Assembly: GCF_002304225.1 (NCBI RefSeq)
Contig: NZ_NSLB01000001.1
Span: 558,001 to 622,000 of the forward strand
Reading direction: 5' to 3'
Length of the DNA stretch: 64,000 nucleotides
Source: Pseudomonas sp. HAR-UPW-AIA-41
Lineage (GTDB): Bacteria; Pseudomonadota; Gammaproteobacteria; Pseudomonadales; Pseudomonadaceae
Shown: positions 54,157-62,076 of the stretch, piece by piece
Position numbering within the stretch: the first letter of the stretch is position 1
Layout of the letters: every line of letters begins with the position of its first letter
Notes under the pieces: generated by a model
What the model saw: only the letters and a program-made list of their open reading frames with translations
What the model was told of the DNA's origin: nothing
Database searches by the model: none
Program-made: the position numbers and the translations under genes

Positions 54157-54593
54157 GCATCTGGCAGCGGACTCCCGACTTGGCAGCGCTCAACGCCACG
54201 CTCAAGGGGAATATCGGCGAGTTGCTGGATATCCGTTTCGACGACTTCGGGGATGACTGGCTGAGTGCCAGCATGGTAGTTGACAAGCGGACACACCAGC
54301 CCTACGGCATTCTCCATGGTGGGGCCTCGGTGGTACTTGCCGAGACTCTCGGCTCCACTGCCAGTTACCTGTGCATCGACAGCAGCCGCTATTACTGCGT
54401 CGGGCTGGAGGTCAACGCCAACCATCTGCGCAGTCTGCGTGATGGCCGGGTCAGCGCCGTTGCACGCCCGGTGCATCTTGGGCGTACCACCCATGTATGG
54501 GACCTGCGCCTGTGTGGTGAAGATGGCAAGGCCAGCTGCATAAGCCGGCTGACCATGGCCATCGTGCCGCTCGGCGAGCGGGCGCCAGACTGA
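54153..54593 (+). CDS. Hotdog-fold thioesterase (PA1618-like)
   Basis: A 146-residue hotdog protein with HQPYGILHGGASVVLAETLGSTAS, the active-site segment of the EntH/MenI/PaaI group that uses a Glu after HGG. RYYCVGLEVNANHLRS and VWDLRLCGEDGK complete the fold. It would hydrolyse an acyl- or aryl-CoA. ATGA coupling to the upstream acyl-CoA synthetase suggests ligase and thioesterase act on the same CoA pool, as a proofreading or futile-cycle-limiting pair. A 103-base gap follows. Confidence 0.85.
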   Translation: MSIWQRTPDLAALNATLKGNIGELLDIRFDDFGDDWLSASMVVDKRTHQPYGILHGGASVVLAETLGSTASYLCIDSSRYYCVGLEVNANHLRSLRDGRVSAVARPVHLGRTTHVWDLRLCGEDGKASCISRLTMAIVPLGERAPD

Positions 54594-54696
54594 CCATGCG
54601 TGCGGCGGCAGTCCGGCCATTCGTCCGGCTGCTGCCGATTGCCGCTGCCCGGGTCCTGCCGGACAATGCCTGCTTTCAGTCCATGAAGCCTGTCGC

Positions 54697-55500
54697 ATGA
54701 GCTCACCGATTTTCTTCGCCCACGCCAACGGCTTTCCCAGCGCCACCTACGGCAAGCTGCTTGATGCGTTGAGTCCGGACTACAGCGTGCTGCATCTGGA
54801 GCAGCACGCCCACGATCCGCGCTTTCCGGTGGATGACAACTGGGACAATCTGGTCGAGGAACTGCTGACCCACCTGCGCGAACTGCAGCAGCCCGTGTGG
54901 GGTGTCGGACACTCGCTGGGTGGCGTGTTGCACTACCACGCGGCATTGCGTCACCCCGAACTCTATCGCGGCGTGGTGATGCTCGACTCGCCCGTGCTCA
55001 CCCGTCTCGATCAGTGGGTGATTCGTCTGGCCAAGGGATTTGGCCTGATCGATCGCATCACCCCGGCAGGCCGTACCCTCGGACGTCGCGAGCAGTTTGC
55101 CGATGCGGCCGAGGCGCGTGCCTACTTTGCCGGCAAGACCCTGTTCAAGCGCTTTGATCCCGCTTGTCTGGACGCCTATGTGCAGCATGCACTGGTGGCT
55201 GATGGCGAGCAGGGGCTGCGTCTGAAGTTCGATCCGAACACCGAAATCAGCATCTACCGCAGTGTGCCGCACCGCAGTCCGGGGCGGCCGCAGCAGGTCG
55301 AACTGCCGCTGGCGGTGGTGCGCGGTCAGCATAGCCAGGTGGTGTTGCCGCACCATGCCCGCTCGGTACGCAAGATGGCGCGCGGCGAGTCCCATGCCTT
55401 GCCCGGCGGCCACATGTTCCCGCTGGAACGCCCGGAACAGACTGCAGAGCTGCTCAAGGGCCTGCTGCAGCGATGGCAAAATGAGGAGCAGCAGCCATGA
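54697..55500 (+). CDS. Alpha/beta hydrolase (first of two)
   Basis: A 267-residue hydrolase. HANGFPSATY contains the oxyanion-hole segment, the nucleophile elbow is GVGHSLGGVLH (Ser near 98), and a late GGHMFPLERP supplies the catalytic His. Family members are esterases, lipases or thioester hydrolases; substrate unknown. The downstream gene, a second alpha/beta hydrolase, overlaps it by 4 bases (ATGA), so both are made from one transcript. They correspond in order to PA1621 and PA1622 of PAO1 as I recall. Confidence 0.8.
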   Translation: MSSPIFFAHANGFPSATYGKLLDALSPDYSVLHLEQHAHDPRFPVDDNWDNLVEELLTHLRELQQPVWGVGHSLGGVLHYHAALRHPELYRGVVMLDSPVLTRLDQWVIRLAKGFGLIDRITPAGRTLGRREQFADAAEARAYFAGKTLFKRFDPACLDAYVQHALVADGEQGLRLKFDPNTEISIYRSVPHRSPGRPQQVELPLAVVRGQHSQVVLPHHARSVRKMARGESHALPGGHMFPLERPEQTAELLKGLLQRWQNEEQQP

Positions 55501-56360
55501 CAATGCAGATCGAGGAAGTCCGTTTCAACCTGCCACATATCGAGCTGGCCGCCCACCTCTATGGGCCGGCCGATGGCCTGCCGGTGATTGCCTTGCATGG
55601 CTGGCTGGATAACGCCGCCAGTTTCAGTCATCTGGCGCCCCTCTTGCCGGGCCTGCGTATTGTGGCACTGGATCAGGCCGGACATGGTCACTCCTCGCAT
55701 CGTGCGCCGGGCTGCGGTTATCAGCTGTGGGATTACGCGCTGGATGTGCTGCAGGTGGCTGATCAGTTGGGCTGGCAGCAATTTGCCTTGCTCGGTCATT
55801 CTCTGGGCGCCATTGTCTCGCTGCTGCTGGCCGGTGCCGTGCCCGAGCGCATCAGCCGTCTGGCGCTGATCGACGGGTTGATTCCCTACACCGGCGAGGC
55901 CGCCCAGGCACCGCAGAAACTCGGTGAAGCCCTGCGCGCGCAGCTGGCTCTTTCCGGCAAGCAGAAGCCGGTGTATGCCGAGGTCGAACAGGCGGTCCGG
56001 GCGCGTATGAAGGGCGTGGGTTCTGTATCCCATGAGGCGGCCTCCCTGCTGGCACAGCGGGGGCTGATGCCGGTTGCCGGTGGTTACACCTGGCGCACCG
56101 ACAGTCGCCTGACCCTGCCATCGCCACTGCGCCTGACCCGTGCCCATGCCATGGCGTTCCTCGATGCCGTGCAGTGTCCGCTGAGCCTGGTGCTGGCGGA
56201 GCAGGGCATGCTGCTGGTGGAGCCGCGGTTTACCGAGGTGCTGGAAGGCCGGCCGTTCAGCGTGCATCGTCTGCCCGGTGGGCATCATCTGCATCTGGAC
56301 AGCGTCGCGGGTGCCCAGGCCGTCGCAGACTGTTTCAATCCGTTCTTCGCCGGGCCTTGA
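55497..56360 (+). CDS. Alpha/beta hydrolase (second of two)
   Basis: A 287-residue hydrolase with [18 protein letters not shown] (oxyanion region), [11 protein letters not shown], nucleophile elbow [11 protein letters not shown] (Ser near residue 103) and a C-terminal catalytic His in [10 protein letters not shown]. It is distinct in sequence from its neighbour and resembles the MhpC/serine-hydrolase group. Coupled to the upstream hydrolase by ATGA overlap. Context (acyl-CoA synthetase, thioesterase) suggests a lipid ester substrate, but this is only inference. Confidence 0.8.
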   Translation: MTMQIEEVRFNLPHIELAAHLYGPADGLPVIALHGWLDNAASFSHLAPLLPGLRIVALDQAGHGHSSHRAPGCGYQLWDYALDVLQVADQLGWQQFALLGHSLGAIVSLLLAGAVPERISRLALIDGLIPYTGEAAQAPQKLGEALRAQLALSGKQKPVYAEVEQAVRARMKGVGSVSHEAASLLAQRGLMPVAGGYTWRTDSRLTLPSPLRLTRAHAMAFLDAVQCPLSLVLAEQGMLLVEPRFTEVLEGRPFSVHRLPGGHHLHLDSVAGAQAVADCFNPFFAGP

Positions 56361-56427
56361 CGGCACGCCGGCGAGTGCCGACCCTCTCTGGTATTCGCTG
56401 GCATGCGCCAGCCCCGGAGACTGCCTG

Positions 56428-57090
56428 ATGATCGAGCTCTACACCGCCGCCACCCCCAATGGCCAGAAAATTTCCATCGCTCTGGAAGAGCTTGGCCTGC
56501 CGTACCGAGTGCATGCCTTGTCCTTCGACAGGAAGGAGCAGAAGGCTCCCGAGTACCTGAAGATCAACCCCAACGGGCGCATTCCGGCGATCGTTGATAC
56601 CGAGAATGAAGATTTTGCCGTGTTCGAATCCGGCGCCATCCTGCTCTACCTGGCGGAGAAGACCGGCCGGCTGATGCCGGCCGATGTCAAGGGCCGCTCC
56701 ACGGTGATCCAGTGGTTGATGTTCCAGATGGGCGGGGTCGGGCCGATGCAGGGCCAGGCCAACGTGTTCTTCCGCTATTTCCCGGAAAAACTGCAGGGCG
56801 CCATCGACCGCTACCAGAATGAAACCCGCCGTCTGTACGAGGTGCTCGACACTCGTTTGGGCGAGGTCGAATACCTGGCCGGCGACTACAGCATTGCCGA
56901 TATCGCCACCTACCCCTGGGTGCGTATTCACGACTGGTCGGGGGTGTCCGTGGAAGGCCTTCCCCATCTGCAGCGCTGGATGGCGTCGCTGGCGGCACGG
57001 CCGGCGGTTCAGCGCGGGCTGCAAGTGCCGCAGCGCGAGCCGGATGCGGCAGCGGTGATCAAATCCGCACAATCCATGCTGGCGCGCTAA
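56428..57090 (+). CDS. Glutathione S-transferase family protein (nu-class, YfcG-like)
   Basis: A 220-residue two-domain GST. The N-terminal thioredoxin fold begins [26 protein letters not shown]; the TxNG segment and the cis-Pro/[14 protein letters not shown] glutathione-binding region follow. The C-terminal helical domain has [21 protein letters not shown] features (here [17 protein letters not shown]), characteristic of the YfcG/YghU/Ure2p group with disulfide-reductase activity. The start at 56428 follows RBS CGGAGA. Its stop lies 11 bases before the next start. Confidence 0.85.
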   Translation: MIELYTAATPNGQKISIALEELGLPYRVHALSFDRKEQKAPEYLKINPNGRIPAIVDTENEDFAVFESGAILLYLAEKTGRLMPADVKGRSTVIQWLMFQMGGVGPMQGQANVFFRYFPEKLQGAIDRYQNETRRLYEVLDTRLGEVEYLAGDYSIADIATYPWVRIHDWSGVSVEGLPHLQRWMASLAARPAVQRGLQVPQREPDAAAVIKSAQSMLAR

Positions 57091-57101
57091 GTGAGTCCTT
57101 G

Positions 57102-57887
57102 ATGCCGTATTTGTTGCTGATCCTGCTGCTGTTGTCCCCTTTGCTGCGCGCCGAGCAGGGCATCTTCCCGGTGCCGGCGCCGGCCCATGCCCGCCTGATC
57201 GCACAGGATGATATGGCCGAGGCCGAACGCTTCTATCCGATGTCGGCTCTGCGCCGCATCAGCAATCAGGCCCGCGCCGAGCTGCGCCTGGAGGTTGACG
57301 GGCAGTTGGCCCGGCAGACGTACCAGTTGGCCAGCGGGCATCTTGCCCAGCCGGCCTTTGCCCAGGTGCGCAAGACACTGCAGACAGACGCTGATCTGTT
57401 GTTCTGGTGCGAGGGGCGCGACTGCGGCGCCAGCACCCTGTGGGCCAACGCGGTATTTGACCGCGCCGACCTGTCGGCGCCGGACGATCAGCAGCTGTTC
57501 GGCCTTTGGCGTGTGAAGGCACAGCCCGAGACCGTCCTTGCCGTGTATGCGGTGAACCGCGCCAATCGTCGCTCGTACCTGCATGTCGAACAGTTGCACA
57601 GTGAAAGCTCTCTGGCCGAGTTGCTGCCGACAGCCGCCACCTGGCTGCGTCAGTTGCGCGAGGATGGCGAGCTGCAATTGCCGGCGTCGGCCATGGCACC
57701 GGTCGAGCCCTGGCTGGCCTTGCTGGTGCGTACCCTGCGTCTGGACAGCACCCTGCGTGTGGCCCTGCAGGGCGAGCAGGGCGAAGCCTGGCAGGCCGCT
57801 CTGGTGGGCGCAGGCATCCGGGCTCAGCGTCTGAGTGTTGCGGCCGCGACCGAGGCCGGTGCGGGTCTGCGTTTGCAGCGACAGTAA
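57102..57887 (+). CDS. DUF4892-like exported protein
   Basis: A 261-residue protein: signal peptide MPYLLLILLLLSPLLRA, then EQGIFPVPAPAHARLIAQDDMAEAERFYPMSALRRI and a Cys pair in LFWCEGRDCGAST. This pattern fits DUF4892, proteins of unknown function exported to the periplasm or outer membrane in pseudomonads. The C-terminal part looks like an OmpA-type or SPOR-like alpha/beta fold (LRLDSTLRVALQGEQGEAWQ...), but I cannot be sure. ATG 57102 is preferred to the adjacent TTG. Confidence 0.65.
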   Translation: MPYLLLILLLLSPLLRAEQGIFPVPAPAHARLIAQDDMAEAERFYPMSALRRISNQARAELRLEVDGQLARQTYQLASGHLAQPAFAQVRKTLQTDADLLFWCEGRDCGASTLWANAVFDRADLSAPDDQQLFGLWRVKAQPETVLAVYAVNRANRRSYLHVEQLHSESSLAELLPTAATWLRQLREDGELQLPASAMAPVEPWLALLVRTLRLDSTLRVALQGEQGEAWQAALVGAGIRAQRLSVAAATEAGAGLRLQRQ

Positions 57888-57965
57888 GTAGCGCACCCTT
57901 TCACCGGCATGAGCCTGTTACCCTAACGGGGCGTTCCTTTCCCGGTTTGTAGAGATTGTCTGCAC

Positions 57966-59030
57966 ATGTTCAATACCGATCGTCTGCTGATGCAGATCCT
58001 GCTTCTGGCCCTGCTGGCCGCCTGCCTACTGGTACTGGCGCCATTCTGGTCAGCGCTGTTCTGGGCGGCGGTACTGGCCTTTGCCAGCTGGCCGCTGATG
58101 CGTTTGCTGACCAGCGCGCTGAACGGGCGGATCAACCTGGCGGCGGCGTTGTTGACGGCCGGCTGGATGCTTTTGGTGGCCGGCCCGCTGGTGTGGCTGG
58201 GCTTTAACCTGGCTGACCATGTGCAAAAGCTGGTGGCCCTGCTGCAGGGGTTTCAGGTAGACGGCTTGCCCGATGCGCCAGAGTGGCTGGACGACCTGCC
58301 GCTGATTGGTCCGCGTTTGGCCAGTCTGTGGAATACCGTGGATGTGCAGGGTGCAGCCATGCTGGCCAATGCGCGTCCGTACCTGGGGCAGATCGGCAAC
58401 TGGCTGCTGGCGCGCAGTGCCCAGCTCGGTGGCGGCATGCTGGAACTGACCCTGAGCCTGGTTCTGGTGTTCTTTTTCTACCGCGATGGCCCGCTGATGG
58501 CGGACAAGGTGCGTCGCGGTCTGGAAAGGCTGATCGGCGTGCGCGCCGAGCATTACCAGAACCTGGTGGCCGGCACCGTGCAGCGGGTGGTCAATGGCGT
58601 GATCGGTACGGCCGCGGCGCAAGCCCTGCTGGCGCTGGTCGGCTTTCTCATTGTCGGCGTGCCGGGCGCGGTGGTGCTGGCCCTGCTGGTCTTCGCCCTC
58701 AGTCTGATTCCCATGGGGCCGCCGCTGGTGTGGGCGCCGGTCACTGCCTGGCTGGTTTACCGCGGTGACTACGGTCTGGCGGTGTTCCTCGGCATCTGGG
58801 GTACTTTCATCATCAGCGGCGTGGACAACGTACTCAAACCCTACCTGATCAGCCGCGGCGGCAACCTTCCGCTGGTAGTGGTGCTGCTCGGCGTGTTTGG
58901 CGGCATTCTCGCCTTCGGCTTCATGGGCCTGTTCCTCGGCCCGACGCTGCTGGCGGTGGCCTACAGCCTGATCGGCGACTGGATTGAACAGCCCACGCGC
59001 GAGCAAAGCGCGCTACCGCCTGCGGAGTGA
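57966..59030 (+). CDS. AI-2E family permease (YdiK-like)
   Basis: A 354-residue inner-membrane protein with about eight helices: two or three at the N-terminus, a soluble insertion (residues 90-140), then the conserved C-terminal block. That block contains LVFALSLIPMGPPLVWAPVTAWL and FIISGVDNVLKPYLISRGGNLPLVVVLLGVFGGILAFGFMGLFLGP, typical of the AI-2E/YdiK family. Members include putative AI-2 exporters and Na+/H+ antiporters; actual cargo is uncertain. It is followed by a bidirectional hairpin terminator. Confidence 0.85.
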   Translation: MFNTDRLLMQILLLALLAACLLVLAPFWSALFWAAVLAFASWPLMRLLTSALNGRINLAAALLTAGWMLLVAGPLVWLGFNLADHVQKLVALLQGFQVDGLPDAPEWLDDLPLIGPRLASLWNTVDVQGAAMLANARPYLGQIGNWLLARSAQLGGGMLELTLSLVLVFFFYRDGPLMADKVRRGLERLIGVRAEHYQNLVAGTVQRVVNGVIGTAAAQALLALVGFLIVGVPGAVVLALLVFALSLIPMGPPLVWAPVTAWLVYRGDYGLAVFLGIWGTFIISGVDNVLKPYLISRGGNLPLVVVLLGVFGGILAFGFMGLFLGPTLLAVAYSLIGDWIEQPTREQSALPPAE

Positions 59031-59050
59031 CGCGCGGATAGCACGAACCA

Positions 59051-59076
59051 ATGGGAGCGGCTGTGACCGCTCCCAT
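59051..59076. terminator. Convergent hairpin terminator
   Basis: A 10-base perfect stem ATGGGAGCGG / CCGCTCCCAT with a 6-base loop lies between the converging AI-2E and EF-hand genes. The T content after it (CTCCTT) is modest. Confidence 0.7.
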
Positions 59077-59081
59077 CTCCT

Positions 59082-59765
59082 TCAGGCGCAGAGGTCCAGG
59101 CTGCTGCCGACGCTGCTGGCATAGTCACCGGTATGCTCGGTGTACTGCTTGAGCAGCATGGCGATCAGTTGGTTGCTGTCCAGATTGCCAGCGTTCCCGC
59201 CGGCATCCGCCTCACCACTCTGCGCCTGTGCGAATCCGCCGCGGCTGCCTTCGGGTGGTGGCGGCGGAGGTGTCAGCGCGGACAGCTCCTCAGTGTCGAT
59301 GCCGCCACTGCCGTCGGCGTCCAGCTGGCTGAACAGCTCACTCAATGCATCAGAGGACGTAGCGGCACCAGCCTGGCTGGCAAGAACCGACAGCTCGTCA
59401 CTGTCGATGCTGCCGTCGCCGTTACTGTCCAGCGCGCCGAAAAGCTCCTCGCTGGATGGTGGTTGGCCTGGCGGTGGTGGGGGCGGTGGCAGCAGGGCGG
59501 CGGTTTCGTCGCTGCTGAGATTGCCGTCGGCATTGGCATCCAGCTGGCTGAACAGCTCATCGATATCGATGGTCAGGCTGTTGTCGCTTTTCTTGGCGGC
59601 GGTCAATGCGGTGTTCAGCTCGTCCTTGCTGACACTGCCGTCGGTGTTGCTGTCGAGGGTCTTGAACAGCTTTTCCTGCATCTGCGCAGGGTCCGGCGGT
59701 TTCGGCCGGCTGCTCAGGCTGGAACTGTAGTTGTAGGACGAATAGCCACTGACTCCACTGATCAT
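59082..59765 (-). CDS. Four-EF-hand calcium-binding protein with polyproline linkers (XopAW-like)
   Basis: A 227-residue protein without a signal peptide. A Ser/Tyr-rich N-terminus (MISGVSGYSSYNYSSS) is followed by four canonical 12-residue EF-hand loops: DSNTDGSVSKDE, DANADGNLSSDE, DSNGDGSIDSDE and DADGSGGIDTEE. Each has acidic residues at positions 1, 3 and 12. Proline runs (PPPPPPP, PPPPPP) separate the second and third hands and follow the fourth. A Gly/Ala-rich tail ends in a Gln/Leu helix and LDLCA. Architecture resembles EF-hand proteins annotated after the Xanthomonas effector XopAW; secretion is unproven. The start at 59765 follows RBS AAGGAG. It lies 131 bases downstream of the sensor kinase gene on the same strand. 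Confidence 0.8.
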   Translation of the reverse strand: MISGVSGYSSYNYSSSLSSRPKPPDPAQMQEKLFKTLDSNTDGSVSKDELNTALTAAKKSDNSLTIDIDELFSQLDANADGNLSSDETAALLPPPPPPPGQPPSSEELFGALDSNGDGSIDSDELSVLASQAGAATSSDALSELFSQLDADGSGGIDTEELSALTPPPPPPEGSRGGFAQAQSGEADAGGNAGNLDSNQLIAMLLKQYTEHTGDYASSVGSSLDLCA

Positions 59766-59823
59766 GGCAGTCACTCCTTTAACGGTTGGCAGGTGGTGCG
59801 GCCTGCATCGCGCAGACCGCTTT

Positions 59824-59841
59824 CCGGAGTGGGTTCTCCGG
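59824..59841. repeat. Inverted repeat between sensor kinase and EF-hand genes
   Basis: CCGGAG and CTCCGG flank TGGGTT in the 131-base gap upstream of the EF-hand gene. It is an RNA hairpin or a small operator; no T-run follows. Confidence 0.5.
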
Positions 59842-59896
59842 TTCTGCCAGCGTCGGCAGGGCCTGTGTCGTCTGTGTTTGGGCTTGGTATCAGGCG

Positions 59897-60955
59897 TTAT
59901 ACAGAGGGACGGGGCAGGCGCAGCACGGCGGTCAGACCGCCACCGGGCGTGCCTTCCAGGCGTAGCTCGGCACCCAGCCGCTGGCTCGCCTCGCGGGCGA
60001 TGCTCAGGCCGAGGCCGATGCCGCCGGAGTTTCGGTTGCGTGATCCTTCCAGGCGGAAGAACGGCTCGAATACCGCCTCTCGCTGCTCGGCGGGGATGCC
60101 AGGGCCGTGATCGACCACCCGCAGCGTCACTTCATGGGGGCCTTCAACCAGTTCGATTCGGGCATGACCTGCATAACGCAGGGCATTACCGAGCAGGTTG
60201 TTGAGGCAGGCGCGTAACGCCAGCGGCCGAGTCGGCAGCGGCTCACACTGGCCGAAGATTTCCACGGGCTGGCCCTGTTCGCGAGCGTTCTCGGCCAGCG
60301 ACTCGACCAGCGCCAGCAGATCCAGGCGCTGCACTGGCTCGTGGCTGCTCTGTTCGCTGAGGTACGAAAGAGTGGCATCAAGCATGCCAGCCATTTCGTT
60401 AAGGTCGGCGGCCAGCTTGCTGCGCAGGGCTCCGTCGTCAATTTGCTCCAGACGCAGCTTTATCCGCGAGAGTGGCGTGCGTAGGTCGTGGGAGAGGGCG
60501 GTCAGAATACGTGCACGTTGGCTGACCTGCTCGCGGATACGCTGCTGCATGCGGTTGAAGCTGAGCGCGGCCTGACGGACTTCCCGCGGGCCCTGCTCGC
60601 TCAGTGGCGGGCTGTCGAGGTCCTGGCTGAGGCGCTCGGCGGCGCTTGAGAGTTGATGGATCGGCCGGGTCAGCAGGCGCGAGCCCAGCCAGGCAGCGAT
60701 GATCAAGGCCAGCAGTTGCAGTACCAGTGGCACCAGTGGGCCGCCGAAGCGTGAGGGTGGTGGGGCGGGTGGTCCCTCAGGCGGGGGCGGAGGGTGGTCC
60801 GCTAGCCAGCTGGCGCCAGGTGGCGGTGGTGGGCCGGGCGGTTGTGGCGGTGCGGCAAAACTGTGAAACCAGATGAACGCCAGCAGGTGGGCCAGGGCGA
60901 TGGCCAGCACGAACATGCCGAACAGGCGCAGCTGCAGGCTGTCGGTGCGGCGCAT
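59897..60955 (-). CDS. Sensor histidine kinase with a proline-saturated periplasmic loop
   Basis: A 352-residue kinase: TM1 at 10-32, a periplasmic loop of only about 40 residues in which 19 are Pro (residues 36-68), then TM2 at 72-92 and a HAMP domain (SRLLTRPIHQLSSAAERL). HisKA has His156 in ALSHDLRTPLSRIKLRLEQ, and HATPase has NLLGNALRYA, VDHGPGIP and GGIGLGLSIAREA. The short loop cannot hold a normal ligand domain. It overlaps the response-regulator stop by 1 base and is its cognate kinase. The family resembles metal- or stress-responsive EnvZ-like kinases; signal unknown. Confidence 0.85.
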   Translation of the reverse strand: MRRTDSLQLRLFGMFVLAIALAHLLAFIWFHSFAAPPQPPGPPPPPGASWLADHPPPPPEGPPAPPPSRFGGPLVPLVLQLLALIIAAWLGSRLLTRPIHQLSSAAERLSQDLDSPPLSEQGPREVRQAALSFNRMQQRIREQVSQRARILTALSHDLRTPLSRIKLRLEQIDDGALRSKLAADLNEMAGMLDATLSYLSEQSSHEPVQRLDLLALVESLAENAREQGQPVEIFGQCEPLPTRPLALRACLNNLLGNALRYAGHARIELVEGPHEVTLRVVDHGPGIPAEQREAVFEPFFRLEGSRNRNSGGIGLGLSIAREASQRLGAELRLEGTPGGGLTAVLRLPRPSV

Positions 60956-61710
60956 CAGCCGGCCTCGCGGCTATCGAACAGGTAGCCTTCGCCGCGTACG
61001 GTCTTGATCAGCCGTGGTGCACGTGGGTCGTCACCGAGCTTCTGGCGCAGGCGCGAGACCAACAGGTCAATGCTGCGGTCAAATACCTCGATGCTGCGCC
61101 CGCGCGCGGCATCCAGCAGTTGCTCGCGGCTGAGTACCCGGCGCGGACGTTCGAGAAAGGCCCAGAGCAGCCGGAACTCGGAGTTGGACAGCGGCACCAC
61201 CAGCCCTTCGGCCGACTCCAGCTGGCGCAGTACGGTGTTCAGTTGCCACTGCGCCACGCCGATTCGCTCGGCCGCTTCGCTGCGGCTGGGTGCCTCTCGT
61301 CCTTCATTGACCCTGCGCAGAATGCTCTGGATGCGTGCCACCAGCTCGCGCGGCTCGAAGGGTTTGGCCATGTAGTCGTCGGCACCCAGCTCCAGGCCGA
61401 TGATGCGGTCGGTGGGCTCGCAGCGGGCGGTAAGCATGAGAATCGGGATACGCGAAGTCCGGCGCAGTTCGCGGCATAGGCTGAGGCCATCCTCGCCGGG
61501 CAGCATCAGGTCGAGCACCAGCAGATCAAAGGATTCCTCGGCCAGTCGTTCGCGCATGGCGCGGCCATCGCTCACCCCGGCACCTTCCAGGTTGAAGCGT
61601 GCCAGGTAGTCGCAGAGCAGTTCGCGGATGGGCTCATCGTCATCGACGATCAGTACGCGAGTGCGTAGGCGGGGGAGTTCCGGAGTGAACTCTGCGGGAG
61701 TGCTGTGCAT
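60955..61710 (-). CDS. OmpR-family response regulator
   Basis: A 251-residue regulator. REC domain (17-135) has acidic pocket VDDDE, phospho-acceptor Asp67 ([13 protein letters not shown]) and KPF; the winged-helix DNA-binding domain (about 150-245) includes [31 protein letters not shown] and [13 protein letters not shown]. It is the first gene of a two-component operon with the proline-rich kinase, and perhaps the EF-hand gene. It is divergent from kdpF; the shared upstream region contains GTATCG repeats suited to an OmpR-type dimer. Confidence 0.9.
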   Translation of the reverse strand: MHSTPAEFTPELPRLRTRVLIVDDDEPIRELLCDYLARFNLEGAGVSDGRAMRERLAEESFDLLVLDLMLPGEDGLSLCRELRRTSRIPILMLTARCEPTDRIIGLELGADDYMAKPFEPRELVARIQSILRRVNEGREAPSRSEAAERIGVAQWQLNTVLRQLESAEGLVVPLSNSEFRLLWAFLERPRRVLSREQLLDAARGRSIEVFDRSIDLLVSRLRQKLGDDPRAPRLIKTVRGEGYLFDSREAG

Positions 61711-61816
61711 GGTACGCCTTGCCGGGAAAGTACAGAGCGGGGCCGCGCCGGGCGGTGGGGCATGCTACCCCGCAGCCAGGCTGACGGCCACTGTGGCGCC
61801 AGACTGTGGCCCGTGT

Positions 61817-61854
61817 GTATCGGCGCCTTGTCGGTTTTGTATCGATCTCGATAC
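61817..61854. promoter_or_regulatory. GTATCG repeats and 16-base palindrome upstream of the response-regulator gene
   Basis: A perfect palindrome GTATCGA-TC-TCGATAC (61839-61854) and a further GTATCG 22 bases upstream of its left arm (61817-61822) give three half-sites on consistent helical phase. Their position about 110-145 bases from the response-regulator start suggests an autoregulatory operator; this is inferred. Confidence 0.5.
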
Positions 61855-61871
61855 GCGGGAAATGTGCGGAT

Positions 61872-61921
61872 TTTACGGATTCTTTACGGCTGTCCAGTCC
61901 TTCGCCATCGAACCTTTACGG
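61872..61921 (+). promoter_or_regulatory. Three TTTACGG repeats upstream of kdpF
   Basis: TTTACGG occurs at 61872, 61883 and 61915. The first two are spaced 11 bases, the usual period of OmpR/PhoB-family direct repeats; the third is 32 bases further, about three turns. KdpE is an OmpR-family regulator, so these are candidate KdpE boxes, about 60-110 bases before the kdpF start. Confidence 0.5.
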
Positions 61922-61978
61922 ACTCTGCTCCGAGAATTTCTCCAGGCGCTATTCGAGCGCGATATGGAGCACAGACAC

Positions 61979-62068
61979 ATGAGCATTCTCGACGGATTGT
62001 CCCTGGCGCTGGCCACGGGGCTGTTCATCTATTTGACGGTGGCGCTGCTGCGCGCCGGTCGCGGCTAG
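61979..62068 (+). CDS. kdpF: K+-transporting ATPase subunit KdpF
   Basis: A 29-residue single-helix peptide [20 protein letters not shown]... ending RAGRG. KdpF stabilises the KdpFABC potassium pump in the inner membrane. Length and sequence match the family. The kdpA ATG lies 8 bases after its stop, with the kdpA RBS (AGGAGG) overlapping the kdpF stop codon. Confidence 0.9.
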   Translation: MSILDGLSLALATGLFIYLTVALLRAGRG

Positions 62069-62076
62069 GAGGCAAC

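Noticed and set aside
61705..62076. Upstream extension of the kdpA frame
   Set aside because: It overlaps the operators and kdpF; the canonical KdpA start with RBS AGGAGG is at 62077.
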